This document shows, piece after piece, positions 1 through 12,335 of a stretch of DNA of 44,699 nucleotides (position 1 is the first letter of the stretch; each line of letters starts with the position of its first letter). Origin of the DNA: Lachnospiraceae bacterium (GTDB taxonomy: Bacteria; Bacillota; Clostridia; Lachnospirales; Lachnospiraceae); assembly GCA_029006155.1 (NCBI GenBank), contig JAQXGF010000049.1, positions 1-44,699 on the forward strand. The letters are read 5' to 3'. The translations under genes and the position numbers were made by a program. The notes below the pieces were generated by a model. The model did no database searches. It was not told the DNA's origin and was given only the letters and a program-made list of their open reading frames with translations.

Positions 1-40
1 CTTCGCTACTTGCTCATAACCGAATAGCCGCTTCGCAGCT

Positions 41-129
41 TATCAGGAGTGGCTTGTACCACTCCTGATACAAGCAAGTCCCAACCCACTGCTTATTGCT
101 TTGCGCAATTGAAGCAGGGGACTTGCTTG
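41..129. repeat. Tandem inverted repeats downstream of the rpoC terminator
   Basis: Two adjacent inverted repeats lie beyond the rpoC terminator. The first has 12-base arms at 41-52 and 59-70 with a 6-base loop. The second has 12-base arms at 71-82 and 118-129, with inner pairings of CTGCTT (89-94) with AAGCAG (112-117) and ATTG with CAAT. GCTTGTA at 52-58 can instead pair with TACAAGC at 69-75, so the first hairpin has an alternative fold. The first 20 bases of the window resemble the end of the dispersed repeat at 20631-20700. No coding function is visible. Confidence 0.55.
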
Positions 130-137
130 ATTCGGTT

Positions 138-206
138 AAAAAGCTCCCCTCCGGCGTTTACCAGTCGATCTACTCGACTGATAACGCCCGGAAGGGAGCT
201 TTCTTT
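138..206 (-). terminator. Intrinsic terminator of rpoB-rpoC
   Basis: On the minus strand, just after the rpoC stop, a long hairpin pairs about 19 bases of each arm (141-160 with 184-202, small mismatches) and is followed by a run of five T at 138-142. The loop holds its own inverted repeat (CAGTCGA/TCGACTG). This is a canonical intrinsic terminator ending the rpoBC transcript. Confidence 0.85.
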
Positions 207-229
207 AAATCATTTCTCTTTTATATCTC

Positions 230-4000
<3,771 letters not shown>

Positions 4001-4021
4001 TGATGGTACTCCTTTCCCATA

Positions 4022-7000
4022 CTACTCTTCGTCAAAAGTCTCGTCCAGCTCCAGATAATCATCATCTTCCGGGGCATCCTCTTCTACGTTCACCAGTTCC
4101 TCACCGTCAAACTCCTGCTGGCTGTAGCCATGCTTTCCGAAGGACTCCTCTTCTTTATCATGATACTTCCGGTCGCCTTCAATTACGGAACGAAGATCCG
4201 TATCGCCGTAATCGATCGACTCCATAATCTCAACCTCTGTATTGTCATCCTTCAGCACTCTGACATCCAGTCCAAGTGACTGCAGCTCCTTGAGCAAAAC
4301 CTTGAAGGACTCCGGAATACCCGGCTCAGGGATATTGTCTCCCTTGATAATTGCTTCATAAGTCTTCACACGTCCTACGACATCGTCGGACTTCACGGTC
4401 AGGATCTCCTGCAGTGTGTAGGAAGCGCCGTAAGCCTCAAGCGCCCAAACCTCCATCTCTCCGAAACGCTGTCCGCCGAACTGAGCTTTACCACCCAGCG
4501 GCTGCTGTGTAACGAGGGAGTACGGTCCGGTAGAACGTGCCTGGCTCTTATCGTCTACCAGATGATGCAGCTTCAGGTAATGCATGTGTCCAATCGTTGT
4601 CGGGCTGTCGAAGTATTCTCCGGTACGTCCGTCACGCAGCAGCACCTTTCCGTCTCTGGAAATCGGAACGCCCTTCCACAGTGCTCTGTGGTCGCGGTTC
4701 TCATACAGATAATCCAGAACCTCCGGAAGCAGCTCATCGCCATGCTTCTCCTCGAACTCATCCCACTCCATATTTACGTAGTCATTTGCAAGATCCAGAG
4801 TGTCCATGATATCGTTCTCGTTCGCGCCATCGAATACCGGCGTCGATACATTGAAGCCAAGTGCCTTTGCAGCAAGGCTCAAGTGAATCTCCAGGACCTG
4901 TCCGATATTCATTCGGGACGGAACGCCCAGCGGATTCAGTACGATGTCGAGCGGACGACCATTCGGAAGGAACGGCATATCCTCTACCGGAAGTACGCGG
5001 GAAACGACACCCTTATTACCATGACGTCCTGCCATCTTATCGCCGACAGAGATCTTTCTCTTCTGCGCAATGTAAATACGTACGGCCTGGTTAACGCCCG
5101 GAGCCAGCTCATCGCCATTCTCACGGGTAAATACCTTGGCGTCTACGACAATACCATACTCACCGTGTGGTACCTTCAGGGAGGTATCACGCACTTCCCG
5201 TGCCTTCTCACCGAAGATCGCGCGCAGCAGGCGCTCCTCTGCGGTCAGCTCAGTCTCTCCCTTCGGAGTCACCTTTCCGACCAGAATGTCACCGGCACGT
5301 ACCTCAGCACCGATACGGATAATTCCGCGCTCATCCAGATCTTTCAGCGCATCATCGCCGACACCCGGAACATCTCTTGTGATCTCTTCCGGCCCGAGCT
5401 TCGTATCACGTGCTTCTGCTTCATATTCTTCAATATGAACGGATGTGTAGACATCGTTCATAACAAGCTTTTCACTTAAGAGAACTGCGTCCTCGTAGTT
5501 GTAACCTTCCCATGTCATGAAACCGATCAGCGGGTTCTTACCAAGCGCGATCTCACCATTGGAGGTAGATGCACCGTCTGCGATGACATCGCCTGCTTCT
5601 ACATGGTCGCCCTTGAACACGATCGGGCGCTGGTTGTAGCAGTTGCTCTGGTTGCTTCGGGCAAACTTCGTCAGGCGGTACTCATCCTTCGTACCATCCT
5701 CGCAGCGGATGATGATACGGTTGGACTCCGAACGCTCTACGACACCTGCGTGCTTTGCCACTACGCAGACACCGGAGTCTACTGCCGTCTTTACTTCCAT
5801 ACCAGTACCAACGACCGGAGCCTCGGTAGTCAGAAGCGGAACGGCCTGACGCTGCATGTTGGATCCCATCAGCGCACGGTTCGCATCGTCTTTCTGCAGG
5901 AACGGAATCAGGGCTGTAGCCACCGAGAATACCATCTTCGGGGATACGTCCATGTAATCAAACATGCTGCGCTCGTACTCCTGCGTCTCCTCGCGGTAAC
6001 GACCGGAAACATTCTTACGGATGAAATGGCCTTCCTCATCAAGTGCCTCGTTCGCCTGTGCTACATGGTAATTATCCTCTTCATCTGCGGTCATGTATAC
6101 AACCTCATCGGTGACACGCGGATTCTTCGGATCTGTCTTATCGATCTTGCGGTACGGTGCTTCTACGAAACCGTACTCATTGATTCTTGCATAGCATGCA
6201 AGAGAGTTGATCAGTCCGATGTTCGGTCCCTCAGGCGTCTCGATCGGGCACATTCTTCCGTAATGAGAATAATGAACGTCTCGTACCTCGAATCCGGCAC
6301 GGTCTCTTGACAGACCACCCGGTCCCAACGCGGAAAGACGTCTCTTATGAGTCAGCTCACCAAGCGGGTTGTTCTGGTCCATGAACTGGGACAGCTGGGA
6401 AGATCCGAAGAACTCCTTGACCGCTGCCGTAACCGGCTTGATATTGATCAGAGACTGCGGGGAAATGCCCTCAGTCTCCTGTGTGGTCATACGCTCACGA
6501 ACCACACGCTCCAGTCTGGAAAGACCGATCCGGTACTGGTTCTGCAGCAGCTCGCCGACCGCACGGATACGACGGTTGCCCAGATGGTCGATATCGTCAT
6601 CGTTGCCGATGCCGTACTCCAGATGGATATTGTAGTTGATGGATGCAATGATATCTTCCTTCGTAATGTGCTTCGGAATCAGATCGTGTACGGATCTGCG
6701 GATCGCATCCTTGATATCGTCAATGCTTTCATTTTCTTCCAGTATTTTTTCAAGTACCGGATAATATACTAACTCTGTAATACCGAGCTCGTGCGGATCG
6801 CAGTCTACATAGGTACGCAGATCGACCATCATGCTGGAGAGCACCTTTACGTCGCGCTCCTCGGTCTGGATCATCACGTACGGTACGGCTGCGTTCTGGA
6901 TCGTATCAGCGAGCTCACGGGATACCTGTGTGCCTGCCTCAGCGATCACCTCGCCGGTCGTCGGGTCAATCACGTCCTCTGCAAGAACATGGCCTGCGAT

Positions 7001-7864
7001 ACGGTTGCGAAGCATCAGCTTCTTATTGAACTTATATCTTCCGACCTTCGCCAGATCATAGCGGCGCGGATCGAAGAACATGCTCATAATCAGACTCTCA
7101 GCGCTCTCTACAGCAAGCGGCTCACCCGGACGGATCTTCTTATACAGCTCCAGAAGACCTTCCTCATAGGTGTGTACCGGATCCTTCTGGATCGTCGCCA
7201 CAATCTTCGGCTCCTCGCCGAACAGCTCTAAGATTTCCGCATCAGAACCAAATCCCAGCGCACGGATGAGATCTGTTACCGGCACCTTTCTGGTACGGTC
7301 TACACGCACATAAAATACATCATTGGAGTCTGTCTCGTATTCCAGCCATGCACCACGGTTCGGAATAACAGTACAGGAGTACAGCTTTTTACCCAGCTTA
7401 TCGTGGGCGATTGCATAATAGATACCCGGGGATCGAACAAGCTGGCTGACAATAACACGCTCGGCACCGTTAATCACGAACGTACCGGTAGCGGTCATCA
7501 GCGGCAGATCACCCATGAATATCTCATGCTCACTGATCTCATCATTCTCTTTATTATGGAGACGGACCTTGACCTTCAGCGGCGCTGCATAAGTAGCGTC
7601 ACGCTCCACACACTCTTCAATTGAGTATTTCGCATCATCTTCACACAGCTTGAAATCCACAAATTCAAGACTCAGCTTTCCTGCATAGTCTTCAATCGGG
7701 GAAATATCATCAAAGACTTCCTTGAGTCCTTCATCCAGAAACCACTGGTAAGAGTCCTTCTGAACCTCAATAAGATTCGGCATCTCAAGAACTTCTTTTC
7801 GCCGCGAATAACTCATACGAAATCCTTTACCATTTGTAATAGGACGTATCCTGTTTTTCTCCAT
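4022..7864 (-). CDS. rpoB: DNA-directed RNA polymerase subunit beta
   Basis: Second-largest RNA polymerase subunit, 1280 aa from the chosen ATG. That ATG follows GAGGTG by eight bases; an in-frame extension to 7966 reads through the leader and lacks a site. The rifampicin region is intact: [14 protein letters not shown], then [13 protein letters not shown], matching the susceptible form at the positions known as D516, H526 and S531 in E. coli. Further down [14 protein letters not shown] is present. The C-terminus is acidic. rpoC follows 21 bases later. A sigma-A promoter at 7957-7985 serves both genes. Confidence 0.99.
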   Translation of the reverse strand: MEKNRIRPITNGKGFRMSYSRRKEVLEMPNLIEVQKDSYQWFLDEGLKEVFDDISPIEDYAGKLSLEFVDFKLCEDDAKYSIEECVERDATYAAPLKVKVRLHNKENDEISEHEIFMGDLPLMTATGTFVINGAERVIVSQLVRSPGIYYAIAHDKLGKKLYSCTVIPNRGAWLEYETDSNDVFYVRVDRTRKVPVTDLIRALGFGSDAEILELFGEEPKIVATIQKDPVHTYEEGLLELYKKIRPGEPLAVESAESLIMSMFFDPRRYDLAKVGRYKFNKKLMLRNRIAGHVLAEDVIDPTTGEVIAEAGTQVSRELADTIQNAAVPYVMIQTEERDVKVLSSMMVDLRTYVDCDPHELGITELVYYPVLEKILEENESIDDIKDAIRRSVHDLIPKHITKEDIIASINYNIHLEYGIGNDDDIDHLGNRRIRAVGELLQNQYRIGLSRLERVVRERMTTQETEGISPQSLINIKPVTAAVKEFFGSSQLSQFMDQNNPLGELTHKRRLSALGPGGLSRDRAGFEVRDVHYSHYGRMCPIETPEGPNIGLINSLACYARINEYGFVEAPYRKIDKTDPKNPRVTDEVVYMTADEEDNYHVAQANEALDEEGHFIRKNVSGRYREETQEYERSMFDYMDVSPKMVFSVATALIPFLQKDDANRALMGSNMQRQAVPLLTTEAPVVGTGMEVKTAVDSGVCVVAKHAGVVERSESNRIIIRCEDGTKDEYRLTKFARSNQSNCYNQRPIVFKGDHVEAGDVIADGASTSNGEIALGKNPLIGFMTWEGYNYEDAVLLSEKLVMNDVYTSVHIEEYEAEARDTKLGPEEITRDVPGVGDDALKDLDERGIIRIGAEVRAGDILVGKVTPKGETELTAEERLLRAIFGEKAREVRDTSLKVPHGEYGIVVDAKVFTRENGDELAPGVNQAVRIYIAQKRKISVGDKMAGRHGNKGVVSRVLPVEDMPFLPNGRPLDIVLNPLGVPSRMNIGQVLEIHLSLAAKALGFNVSTPVFDGANENDIMDTLDLANDYVNMEWDEFEEKHGDELLPEVLDYLYENRDHRALWKGVPISRDGKVLLRDGRTGEYFDSPTTIGHMHYLKLHHLVDDKSQARSTGPYSLVTQQPLGGKAQFGGQRFGEMEVWALEAYGASYTLQEILTVKSDDVVGRVKTYEAIIKGDNIPEPGIPESFKVLLKELQSLGLDVRVLKDDNTEVEIMESIDYGDTDLRSVIEGDRKYHDKEEESFGKHGYSQQEFDGEELVNVEEDAPEDDDYLELDETFDEE

Positions 7865-7956
7865 TGATGTTTCACCTCTGTTCTTTCTGCAGTCTGATTC
7901 AACTTTTGGGCATAGTAATACCGCAGGGTATACTCCTGCACAATAGTGCAACCTAC

Positions 7957-7985
7957 ACTCTAGCACAAATCAGTCTGTATGTCAA
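7957..7985 (-). promoter_or_regulatory. Sigma-A promoter of rpoB-rpoC
   Basis: On the minus strand TTGACA (7980-7985) is followed after 17 bases by TAGAGT (7957-7962). It lies about 90 bases upstream of the rpoB start, so rpoBC has a promoter separate from rplJL in this genome. Confidence 0.75.
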
Positions 7986-8010
7986 GTTCTTTTTTCTTCT
8001 GCTTTTTTAT

Positions 8011-8059
8011 TCAGCCGTCAGCAAAAAGGGGGCTCCGCTCCCTCTTTGCTGACGGCTGA
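8011..8059. repeat. Long perfect hairpin in the rplL-rpoB spacer
   Basis: A 49-base inverted repeat: 15 perfectly paired bases (TCAGCCGTCAGCAAA at 8011-8025 with its complement ending at 8059), then one mismatch and further G-C pairs around a short loop. Neither strand has a T-run after the stem, so it is not a standard intrinsic terminator. It lies between the rplL terminator and the rpoB promoter. It may be an RNA processing site for read-through transcripts; this is inference. Confidence 0.6.
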
Positions 8060-8106
8060 AGCCCTATATGTTCCAGCCACGGTTATTTGGTTCGTCGCCC
8101 GTGTAA

Positions 8107-8149
8107 ACAGAAAAGACAGCTGCCGGAAACGAGTTCCTGCAGCTGTCTT
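8107..8149 (-). terminator. Intrinsic terminator of rplJ-rplL
   Basis: Downstream of rplL on the minus strand, arms AAGACAGCTGC and GCAGCTGTCTT (8139-8149 and 8113-8123) form an 11-base stem with a 15-base loop, followed by TTCTGTTT. It should end most rplJL transcripts before rpoB. Confidence 0.7.
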
Positions 8150-8184
8150 CTGTCGCTCTATACAGCTTGCTGCTATCGCAACTA

Positions 8185-8562
8185 TTATTTCAGAGTAACC
8201 TTTGCGCCCTCTGCCTCGAGCTTTGTCTTCAGCTCCTCAGCCTCAGCCTTGGATGCGCCCTCCTTAACTACCTTCGGAGCGCCGTCAACGACTTCCTTAG
8301 CTTCCTTCAGGCCAAGACCAGTTGCCTCACGAACAACCTTGATAACCTTAACCTTGTTCGGGCCAACCTCAGTCAGCTCTACATCGAACTCAGTCTTCTC
8401 TTCAGCTTCCTCAGCTGCGCCAGCGCCTGCTGCTGCTACTACAACGCCTGCTGCTGCAGATACGCCAAACTCTTCCTCACATGCCTTTACCAGCTCGTTG
8501 AGCTCAAGTACGGATAACTCTTTGATTGCTTCAATAAACTCAGCTGTTGTCAACTTTGCCAT
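8185..8562 (-). CDS. rplL: Large ribosomal subunit protein bL12 (L7/L12)
   Basis: Stalk protein of the 50S subunit, 125 aa, present as dimers on L10 and needed to recruit translational GTPases. The sequence shows the N-terminal dimerisation part, an Ala/Gly/Glu-rich hinge (about 34-55), and the C-terminal domain with [10 protein letters not shown] and [16 protein letters not shown]. The ATG at 8562 follows AGGAGG closely; an upstream in-frame ATG at 8598 has no site. It lies about 100 bases after rplJ in the same transcript, with a small GCGGC hairpin between. Confidence 0.98.
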   Translation of the reverse strand: MAKLTTAEFIEAIKELSVLELNELVKACEEEFGVSAAAGVVVAAAGAGAAEEAEEKTEFDVELTEVGPNKVKVIKVVREATGLGLKEAKEVVDGAPKVVKEGASKAEAEELKTKLEAEGAKVTLK

Positions 8563-8660
8563 TTCTTTTTCCTCCTGATCATTTTGGTGAAATTTCACTG
8601 TTTTATGCGGCTATGCCGCTTCGTTCCTTATGTGGAACACAAATGTCCCTTGGCAGCTTC

Positions 8661-9161
8661 TTATTCTGCTGCGCCTTCGGTCTTGGACTCTGCGATCTGA
8701 TTGAGTACGCGAGCAAGATTTGCGATCGGGGACTGGATGCTTCCAAGCAGTTTTCCGAGAAGTTCTTCTCTTGACGGAACGCTTGCCAGAGCGGCAACGC
8801 CCTTCTCGTCATAGTAATTGCCTTCTACGACACCAGCGATCATCTTCAGTGTCGGAGCTGTCTTTGCATACTTGGAAATGATTCTTGCCGGAGCAGTCGC
8901 ATCATCTTTTGAAATAGCGATTGCATTCGGTCCTTCCAGATGCTTGGAAAGCGGCTCGCAGTCTGTATCCTTGAATGCGAAATTCATCATCGTGTTCTTG
9001 TATACCTTGTAGGTAATGCCAGCTTCACGCAGCTCCTTACGAAGCGCGGTGTCTGCTTCCACGGTAATTCCGCAATAGCTAACCAGAACAACAGCCTGTG
9101 CGTCTTTGATGTTCTCAGAAATCTCAGCAACAACCGGTTTCTTCAGTTCAACTTTTGCCAT
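8661..9161 (-). CDS. rplJ: Large ribosomal subunit protein uL10
   Basis: Base of the ribosomal stalk, 166 aa. It binds 23S rRNA through its N-terminal domain and L7/L12 dimers through its C-terminal helix. The start MAKVELKKPVVAEI and the segment GITVEADTALRKELREA are typical. The ATG follows AGGAGGTG by eight bases. Transcription comes from the promoter at 9333-9361 through an attenuated leader, so free L10 or the L10-L12 complex probably controls it, as in other Firmicutes. Confidence 0.98.
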   Translation of the reverse strand: MAKVELKKPVVAEISENIKDAQAVVLVSYCGITVEADTALRKELREAGITYKVYKNTMMNFAFKDTDCEPLSKHLEGPNAIAISKDDATAPARIISKYAKTAPTLKMIAGVVEGNYYDEKGVAALASVPSREELLGKLLGSIQSPIANLARVLNQIAESKTEGAAE

Positions 9162-9213
9162 GAATGGTGCACCTCCTTATAGATTTGAGTGTACCGCCGT
9201 ATAACAGGAATGA

Positions 9214-9326
9214 TAAAAACCCCTCTGCGCACAGAGGGGTAGTCAAATTCTTCCTTAGAATCTTATACTCCTCGGCAGGCGTTTTCTCCTTATGCCTTGC
9301 GGCACCTGCTGTCTTCGGCAGTCATC
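9214..9326 (-). promoter_or_regulatory. L10-type ribosomal protein leader with attenuator
   Basis: The transcript leader of rplJ-rplL holds the features of the L10 leader family: GGTGCCGCAAGGCATAAGG followed by GCCTGCCGAGGAG, then a strong terminator hairpin. The terminator has arms ACCCCTCTG and CAGAGGGGT (9219-9240) and a T-run at 9215-9219, about 55 bases upstream of the rplJ start. In known members, excess L10-(L12) binds the upstream fold and favours termination. Assignment rests on motif recognition. Confidence 0.8.
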
Positions 9327-9332
9327 TGGAAT

Positions 9333-9361
9333 AAGATAACACACGATCGTATTCCTGTCAA
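9333..9361 (-). promoter_or_regulatory. Sigma-A promoter of rplJ-rplL
   Basis: TTGACA (9356-9361) and TATCTT (9333-9338) on the minus strand with a 17-base spacer. It sits between the rplA terminator and the L10 leader. Confidence 0.75.
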
Positions 9362-9383
9362 GAGTAATTTTTACTTTTTTGTT

Positions 9384-9419
9384 CAAAAAGATCCCCGAAG
9401 CGCGCACCTTCGGGGATCT
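9384..9419 (-). terminator. Intrinsic terminator after rplA
   Basis: A perfect 12-base stem (AGATCCCCGAAG with CTTCGGGGATCT, 9389-9400 and 9408-9419) with a 7-base loop is followed on the minus strand by TTTTTG. It ends the rpmG-secE-nusG-rplK-rplA transcript. Confidence 0.9.
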
Positions 9420-9434
9420 GGTATTGCATATTAA

Positions 9435-10127
9435 TTAAGCAAGCTTAACAGGATTCAGCTTTACGCCCGGTCCCATCGTCGGAGCGATCGTTACGCTCTT
9501 CAGATACTGACCCTTTACAGCTGCCGGCTTCGCCTTGTTAATTGCTTCAATAAGCGTCTGGAAGTTGTCCGTTAACTGCTCCTCAGTGAAAGAAGCTTTT
9601 CCAATTGGCACATGAATGATGTTGGTCTTGTCCAATCTGTATTCAATCTTACCAGCCTTGATATCGTTGACAGCCTTCGTTACATCCATAGTAACGGTGC
9701 CTGCCTTCGGGTTCGGCATCAGGCCCTTCGGTCCAAGGATACGGCCCAGACGTCCTACAACGCCCATCATGTCCGGTGTAGCTACTACTACGTCGAAATC
9801 AAGCCATCCCTCGTTCTGGATCTTCGGAATCAGCTCCTCAGCTCCTACGAACTCAGCGCCAGCAGCCTTTGCTTCGTCAGCCTTTGCATTCTTAGCGAAT
9901 ACAAGTACGCGAACCTGCTTACCGGTACCGTGCGGAAGAACGACAGCGCCACGGATCTGCTGATCTGCATGACGTCCATCACAGCCTGTTCTGATATGAA
10001 CTTCGATTGTCTCATCAAACTTCGCTACTGCTGCTTTTTTAACGAGTGCAACAGCTTCATTTACATCGTAGAGTGCTGCGCGGTCGATCGTTTTTGCAGC
10101 CTCAACGTATTTCTTTCCTCTTTTCAT
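9435..10127 (-). CDS. rplA: Large ribosomal subunit protein uL1
   Basis: Protein of the L1 stalk of the 50S subunit, 230 aa, which helps release deacylated tRNA and represses its own mRNA in many bacteria. The sequence has the family signatures [17 protein letters not shown] ([18 protein letters not shown]), the N-terminal [12 protein letters not shown], and the C-terminal [15 protein letters not shown]. The start follows AGGAGG by nine bases. It is the last gene of its operon. A 23S-like L1 site lies just upstream (10144-10171). Confidence 0.98.
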   Translation of the reverse strand: MKRGKKYVEAAKTIDRAALYDVNEAVALVKKAAVAKFDETIEVHIRTGCDGRHADQQIRGAVVLPHGTGKQVRVLVFAKNAKADEAKAAGAEFVGAEELIPKIQNEGWLDFDVVVATPDMMGVVGRLGRILGPKGLMPNPKAGTVTMDVTKAVNDIKAGKIEYRLDKTNIIHVPIGKASFTEEQLTDNFQTLIEAINKAKPAAVKGQYLKSVTIAPTMGPGVKLNPVKLA

Positions 10128-10143
10128 ATTAAATAACCTCCTG

Positions 10144-10171
10144 GTGGTATTCGCGGGAATAACCCTCCCAC
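10144..10171 (-). promoter_or_regulatory. Putative L1 mRNA operator upstream of rplA
   Basis: On the minus strand the spacer reads GTGGGAGGG, a short turn, TCCCG, then ATACCAC directly before the rplA ribosome binding site. This mimics the L1-binding site in 23S rRNA (GGTGGGAGG paired with ATACCACC). Outer GTGG/CCAC and inner GGGA/TCCC pairings are visible. L1 binding here would repress translation of rplA. Confidence 0.65.
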
Positions 10172-10182
10172 TTGTTCAATTC

Positions 10183-10608
10183 CTACTCTTCAACCGTGAT
10201 ACCCATGCTGCGTGCGGTACCTGCGATCATGCTCATAGCTGCCTCGATGCTGCCTGCGTTCAGGTCCGGCATCTTCATCTCTGCGATCTCTCTTACCTTG
10301 TCCTTGGAGATGGTAGCTACCTTTGTCTTGTTCGGAACTCCGGAACCGGACTTCAGGTTGCAAGCCTTCTTCAGCAGAACTGCTGCAGGCGGAGTCTTTG
10401 TGATGAAGCTGAAGCTTCTGTCTGCGTAAACCGTGATAACTACCGGGATGATCAGATCGCCCTTATCAGCGGTTCTTGCATTGAACTCTTTTGTGAACTG
10501 AACAATATTAACACCATGCTGACCAAGAGCCGGTCCAACTGGTGGTGCTGGTGTTGCTTTGCCAGCAGGAATCTGTAATTTAATATAACCTGTTACCTTT
10601 TTTGCCAT
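10183..10608 (-). CDS. rplK: Large ribosomal subunit protein uL11
   Basis: GTPase-centre protein of the 50S subunit, 141 aa. It binds 23S rRNA helices 43-44 and takes part in the stringent response. Family signatures are the Pro-rich N-terminus ([20 protein letters not shown], about 14-33), the FNART segment, and the C-terminal [19 protein letters not shown]. The chosen ATG at 10608 follows AGGAGGTG by six bases; an in-frame ATG nine bases upstream is too close to it. It is transcribed after nusG with a 102-base spacer holding an L1-type site. Confidence 0.98.
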   Translation of the reverse strand: MAKKVTGYIKLQIPAGKATPAPPVGPALGQHGVNIVQFTKEFNARTADKGDLIIPVVITVYADRSFSFITKTPPAAVLLKKACNLKSGSGVPNKTKVATISKDKVREIAEMKMPDLNAGSIEAAMSMIAGTARSMGITVEE

Positions 10609-10624
10609 GTCAGGCACCTCCTAT

Positions 10625-10653
10625 GTGGTAATGTCGGGAGTCCTCCCTCCCAC
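10625..10653 (-). promoter_or_regulatory. Putative L1 mRNA operator upstream of rplK
   Basis: The minus strand reads GTGGGAGGG, a short loop, CTCCCG, then TTACCAC just before the AGGAGG of rplK. It is the same pattern as the site before rplA and as the L1 site of 23S rRNA. Two such sites in one operon would let L1 repress both L11 and its own synthesis. Confidence 0.6.
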
Positions 10654-10710
10654 GTCCGACGGCCATCGCCGCGGATAACGACTTGTTACATGATTTAGAA
10701 TCCGACGCGC

Positions 10711-11226
10711 TCACGCCTTGCGGATCTCAGAAAAACTGATCTCTACCGGTGTTTCACGACCGAACAGCTCGACATTGATTGTAACGATCTGCTTGCTCTC
10801 GTTGATAGACTGGATCACACCGACGGTATCTTTCCATACGCCGCTGATCACCGTGACCATATCTCCTTCAGCAAACTCGACGGAAATGTTGTCTGCCTGG
10901 ATACCCAGGTTGAACATCTCTGTGTCAGTAAGCGGTACCGGCTTGGATCCCGGTCCAACAAATCCCGTGACACCTCTCGTGTTTCTGACAACATACCAGG
11001 TATCATCGTTCATAATCATGTTGAGAAGCACATAGCCCGGAAACATCTTCTTCTGAACTGTTTTCTTGACACCGTTTTTCACTTCTACAACATCCTGAAG
11101 AGGCACACGCACTTCCAGTATCTGGTCTTCCAGATGCCGGTTCTCGATTGTCTTCTCGATGTTGGCCTTTACCTTGTTCTCATACCCGGAATAGGTATGC
11201 ACTACATACCAGCATGCTTCTGCCAT
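10711..11226 (-). CDS. nusG: Transcription termination/antitermination factor NusG
   Basis: Binds the RNA polymerase clamp and modulates pausing, termination and coupling to ribosomes; 171 aa. The N-terminal NGN domain begins ACWYVVHTYSGYENKVK. The C-terminal KOW domain is visible as EGDMVTVISGVWKDTVG. The start at 11226 follows AAAGGTGA; an in-frame ATG at 11250 overlaps the secE stop region and would add eight residues not typical of the family. It follows secE directly, the usual bacterial order. Confidence 0.97.
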   Translation of the reverse strand: MAEACWYVVHTYSGYENKVKANIEKTIENRHLEDQILEVRVPLQDVVEVKNGVKKTVQKKMFPGYVLLNMIMNDDTWYVVRNTRGVTGFVGPGSKPVPLTDTEMFNLGIQADNISVEFAEGDMVTVISGVWKDTVGVIQSINESKQIVTINVELFGRETPVEISFSEIRKA

Positions 11227-11250
11227 ACAATCACCTTTGCCCTCACTCAT

Positions 11251-11460
11251 TTAGAAACTGATATTCACCAGAATGTCGATGCCGTACTGGAAAATAAAAT
11301 CCAGAACTGCAATCATCACTCCAAGTACGATAGAAACGGCAACGACGGCACCAGTCTGCCTTACCAGCGACTTGCGGTCCGGCCATATAATCTTCTTGAA
11401 TTCAGCTTTCAGGCCGTCAAACCAGCTCTTTTTAGAGCTCTTCTCTGCTTTCTCTGCCAT
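11251..11460 (-). CDS. secE: Preprotein translocase subunit SecE
   Basis: Essential clamp of the SecYEG channel, 69 aa, short single-span form typical of Firmicutes. The conserved cytoplasmic part (WFDGLKAEFKKIIWPDRKSLVRQT) precedes one transmembrane helix (about 41-62). The ATG at 11460 fits AAGGAA spacing better than the in-frame GTG three codons upstream. It lies between rpmG and nusG. Confidence 0.96.
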   Translation of the reverse strand: MAEKAEKSSKKSWFDGLKAEFKKIIWPDRKSLVRQTGAVVAVSIVLGVMIAVLDFIFQYGIDILVNISF

Positions 11461-11493
11461 AATTCCCACTTCCTTTGCACGAATCCATCGAAA

Positions 11494-11643
11494 TTATTTC
11501 GTTTCTTTGTGTAATGTGTGTCTCTTGCAGAAACGACAGTACTTCTTCGTTTCCATTCTGTCCGGATGAGTCTTCTTATCCTTTGTCATGTTGTAATTAC
11601 GCTGCTTACATTCTGTACATGCCAATGTGATTCTAACGCGCAC
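11494..11643 (-). CDS. rpmG: Large ribosomal subunit protein bL33
   Basis: 49-aa zinc-ribbon ribosomal protein. Translation from a GTG start gives [17 protein letters not shown], then a second Cys pair in [11 protein letters not shown], so all four zinc cysteines are kept (the C+ form). GAGGTGG lies five bases before the GTG. It is the first gene of the rpmG-secE-nusG-rplK-rplA operon, 33 bases before secE. Confidence 0.95.
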   Translation of the reverse strand: MRVRITLACTECKQRNYNMTKDKKTHPDRMETKKYCRFCKRHTLHKETK

Positions 11644-11741
11644 AACTTCCACCTCGCTTTCCTATTTTCTTTGTGTCAACAGTAAAAACTGCGTTTTTTG
11701 TTTTAGGCACAAAAAAAAAGCCTGCTTCCATACGCTCGTTC

Positions 11742-11771
11742 AATATACCACACGAGCGCCCGCTGAGTCAA
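11742..11771 (-). promoter_or_regulatory. Sigma-A promoter of the rpmG-secE-nusG-rplK-rplA operon
   Basis: TTGACT (11766-11771), an 18-base spacer and TATATT (11742-11747) on the minus strand. The spacer and -10 region overlap an inverted repeat (CGCTCGT/ACGAGCG at about 11734-11757), and A/T runs flank it. The whole may also act as a weak terminator for the upstream operon. Confidence 0.65.
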
Positions 11772-11852
11772 GCTTTTTTTCATAGATGATTATGATTCGT
11801 ATAAGGTATAAAGCTGCAATCCGCAGTTGGTAAGGACCTGCGATCTTTCATC

Positions 11853-12335
11853 CTATAAATACCGGATCTCAAATCTCGCTTCCCCGCTCTCTTCATACTC
11901 CATCAGCGCGTAGCTCGGTCTGCGCCCTTCCTGACGTGGAAACGATAAACTGCCTGGATTCAGCACGGTCAGCTCCGGATCACTTTCATCGAGCAGCGGG
12001 CGATGTGTATGCCCGAACATCGCGATGTCGCAGCCGTTTGCCTTTGCTTCTTCTGCCAAATCCCGGATGCCGACCGTTACATAGTGATAATGTCCGTGGG
12101 TAATCAGGATCCGGTGACCTCCGAGCTCCACGATCTGCGCTTTCGCAAGCCTCGAGAAAAAATCACAGTTTCCGGCCACCATATAGACCGGACAGGTCAC
12201 AAGCGTCGGAATCGTATCCTCACCGCCTTCCGAGTCTCCGAGATGGATCAGCGCATCCGGCATGCCAATTTCATCCAGCACCCACTCCAGATTTTCTTCC
12301 CGTCCGTGGGTATCGCTCACAATCAGTGCTATCAT
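11853..12335 (-). CDS. YfcE-family metallophosphoesterase
   Basis: Calcineurin-like phosphoesterase of 160 aa with two metal ions. Motifs run SDTHG (7-11), HLGDSE (31-36), GNCD (55-58), THGH (79-82) and GHTHRP (107-112), then the NPGS motif. Family members hydrolyse phosphodiesters in vitro; the natural substrate is often unknown. The start overlaps the end of the rdgB-like gene by four bases (ATGA), so the two are coupled. It is the last gene of its operon. It differs clearly from the 180-aa YfcE relative at 15424. Confidence 0.93.
   Translation of the reverse strand: MIALIVSDTHGREENLEWVLDEIGMPDALIHLGDSEGGEDTIPTLVTCPVYMVAGNCDFFSRLAKAQIVELGGHRILITHGHYHYVTVGIRDLAEEAKANGCDIAMFGHTHRPLLDESDPELTVLNPGSLSFPRQEGRRPSYALMEYEESGEARFEIRYL

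Noticed and set aside
4562..5479. Long plus-strand open frames across rpoB
   Set aside because: Antisense shadows of a conserved gene with no recognisable protein features.
8011..8059. Intrinsic terminator at the long rplL-rpoB hairpin
   Set aside because: No T-run follows the stem on either strand; a proper terminator lies at 8107-8149.
11674..11679. A second TTGACA close to rpmG
   Set aside because: No -10 element lies at a usable distance, and the site almost reaches the ribosome binding site.
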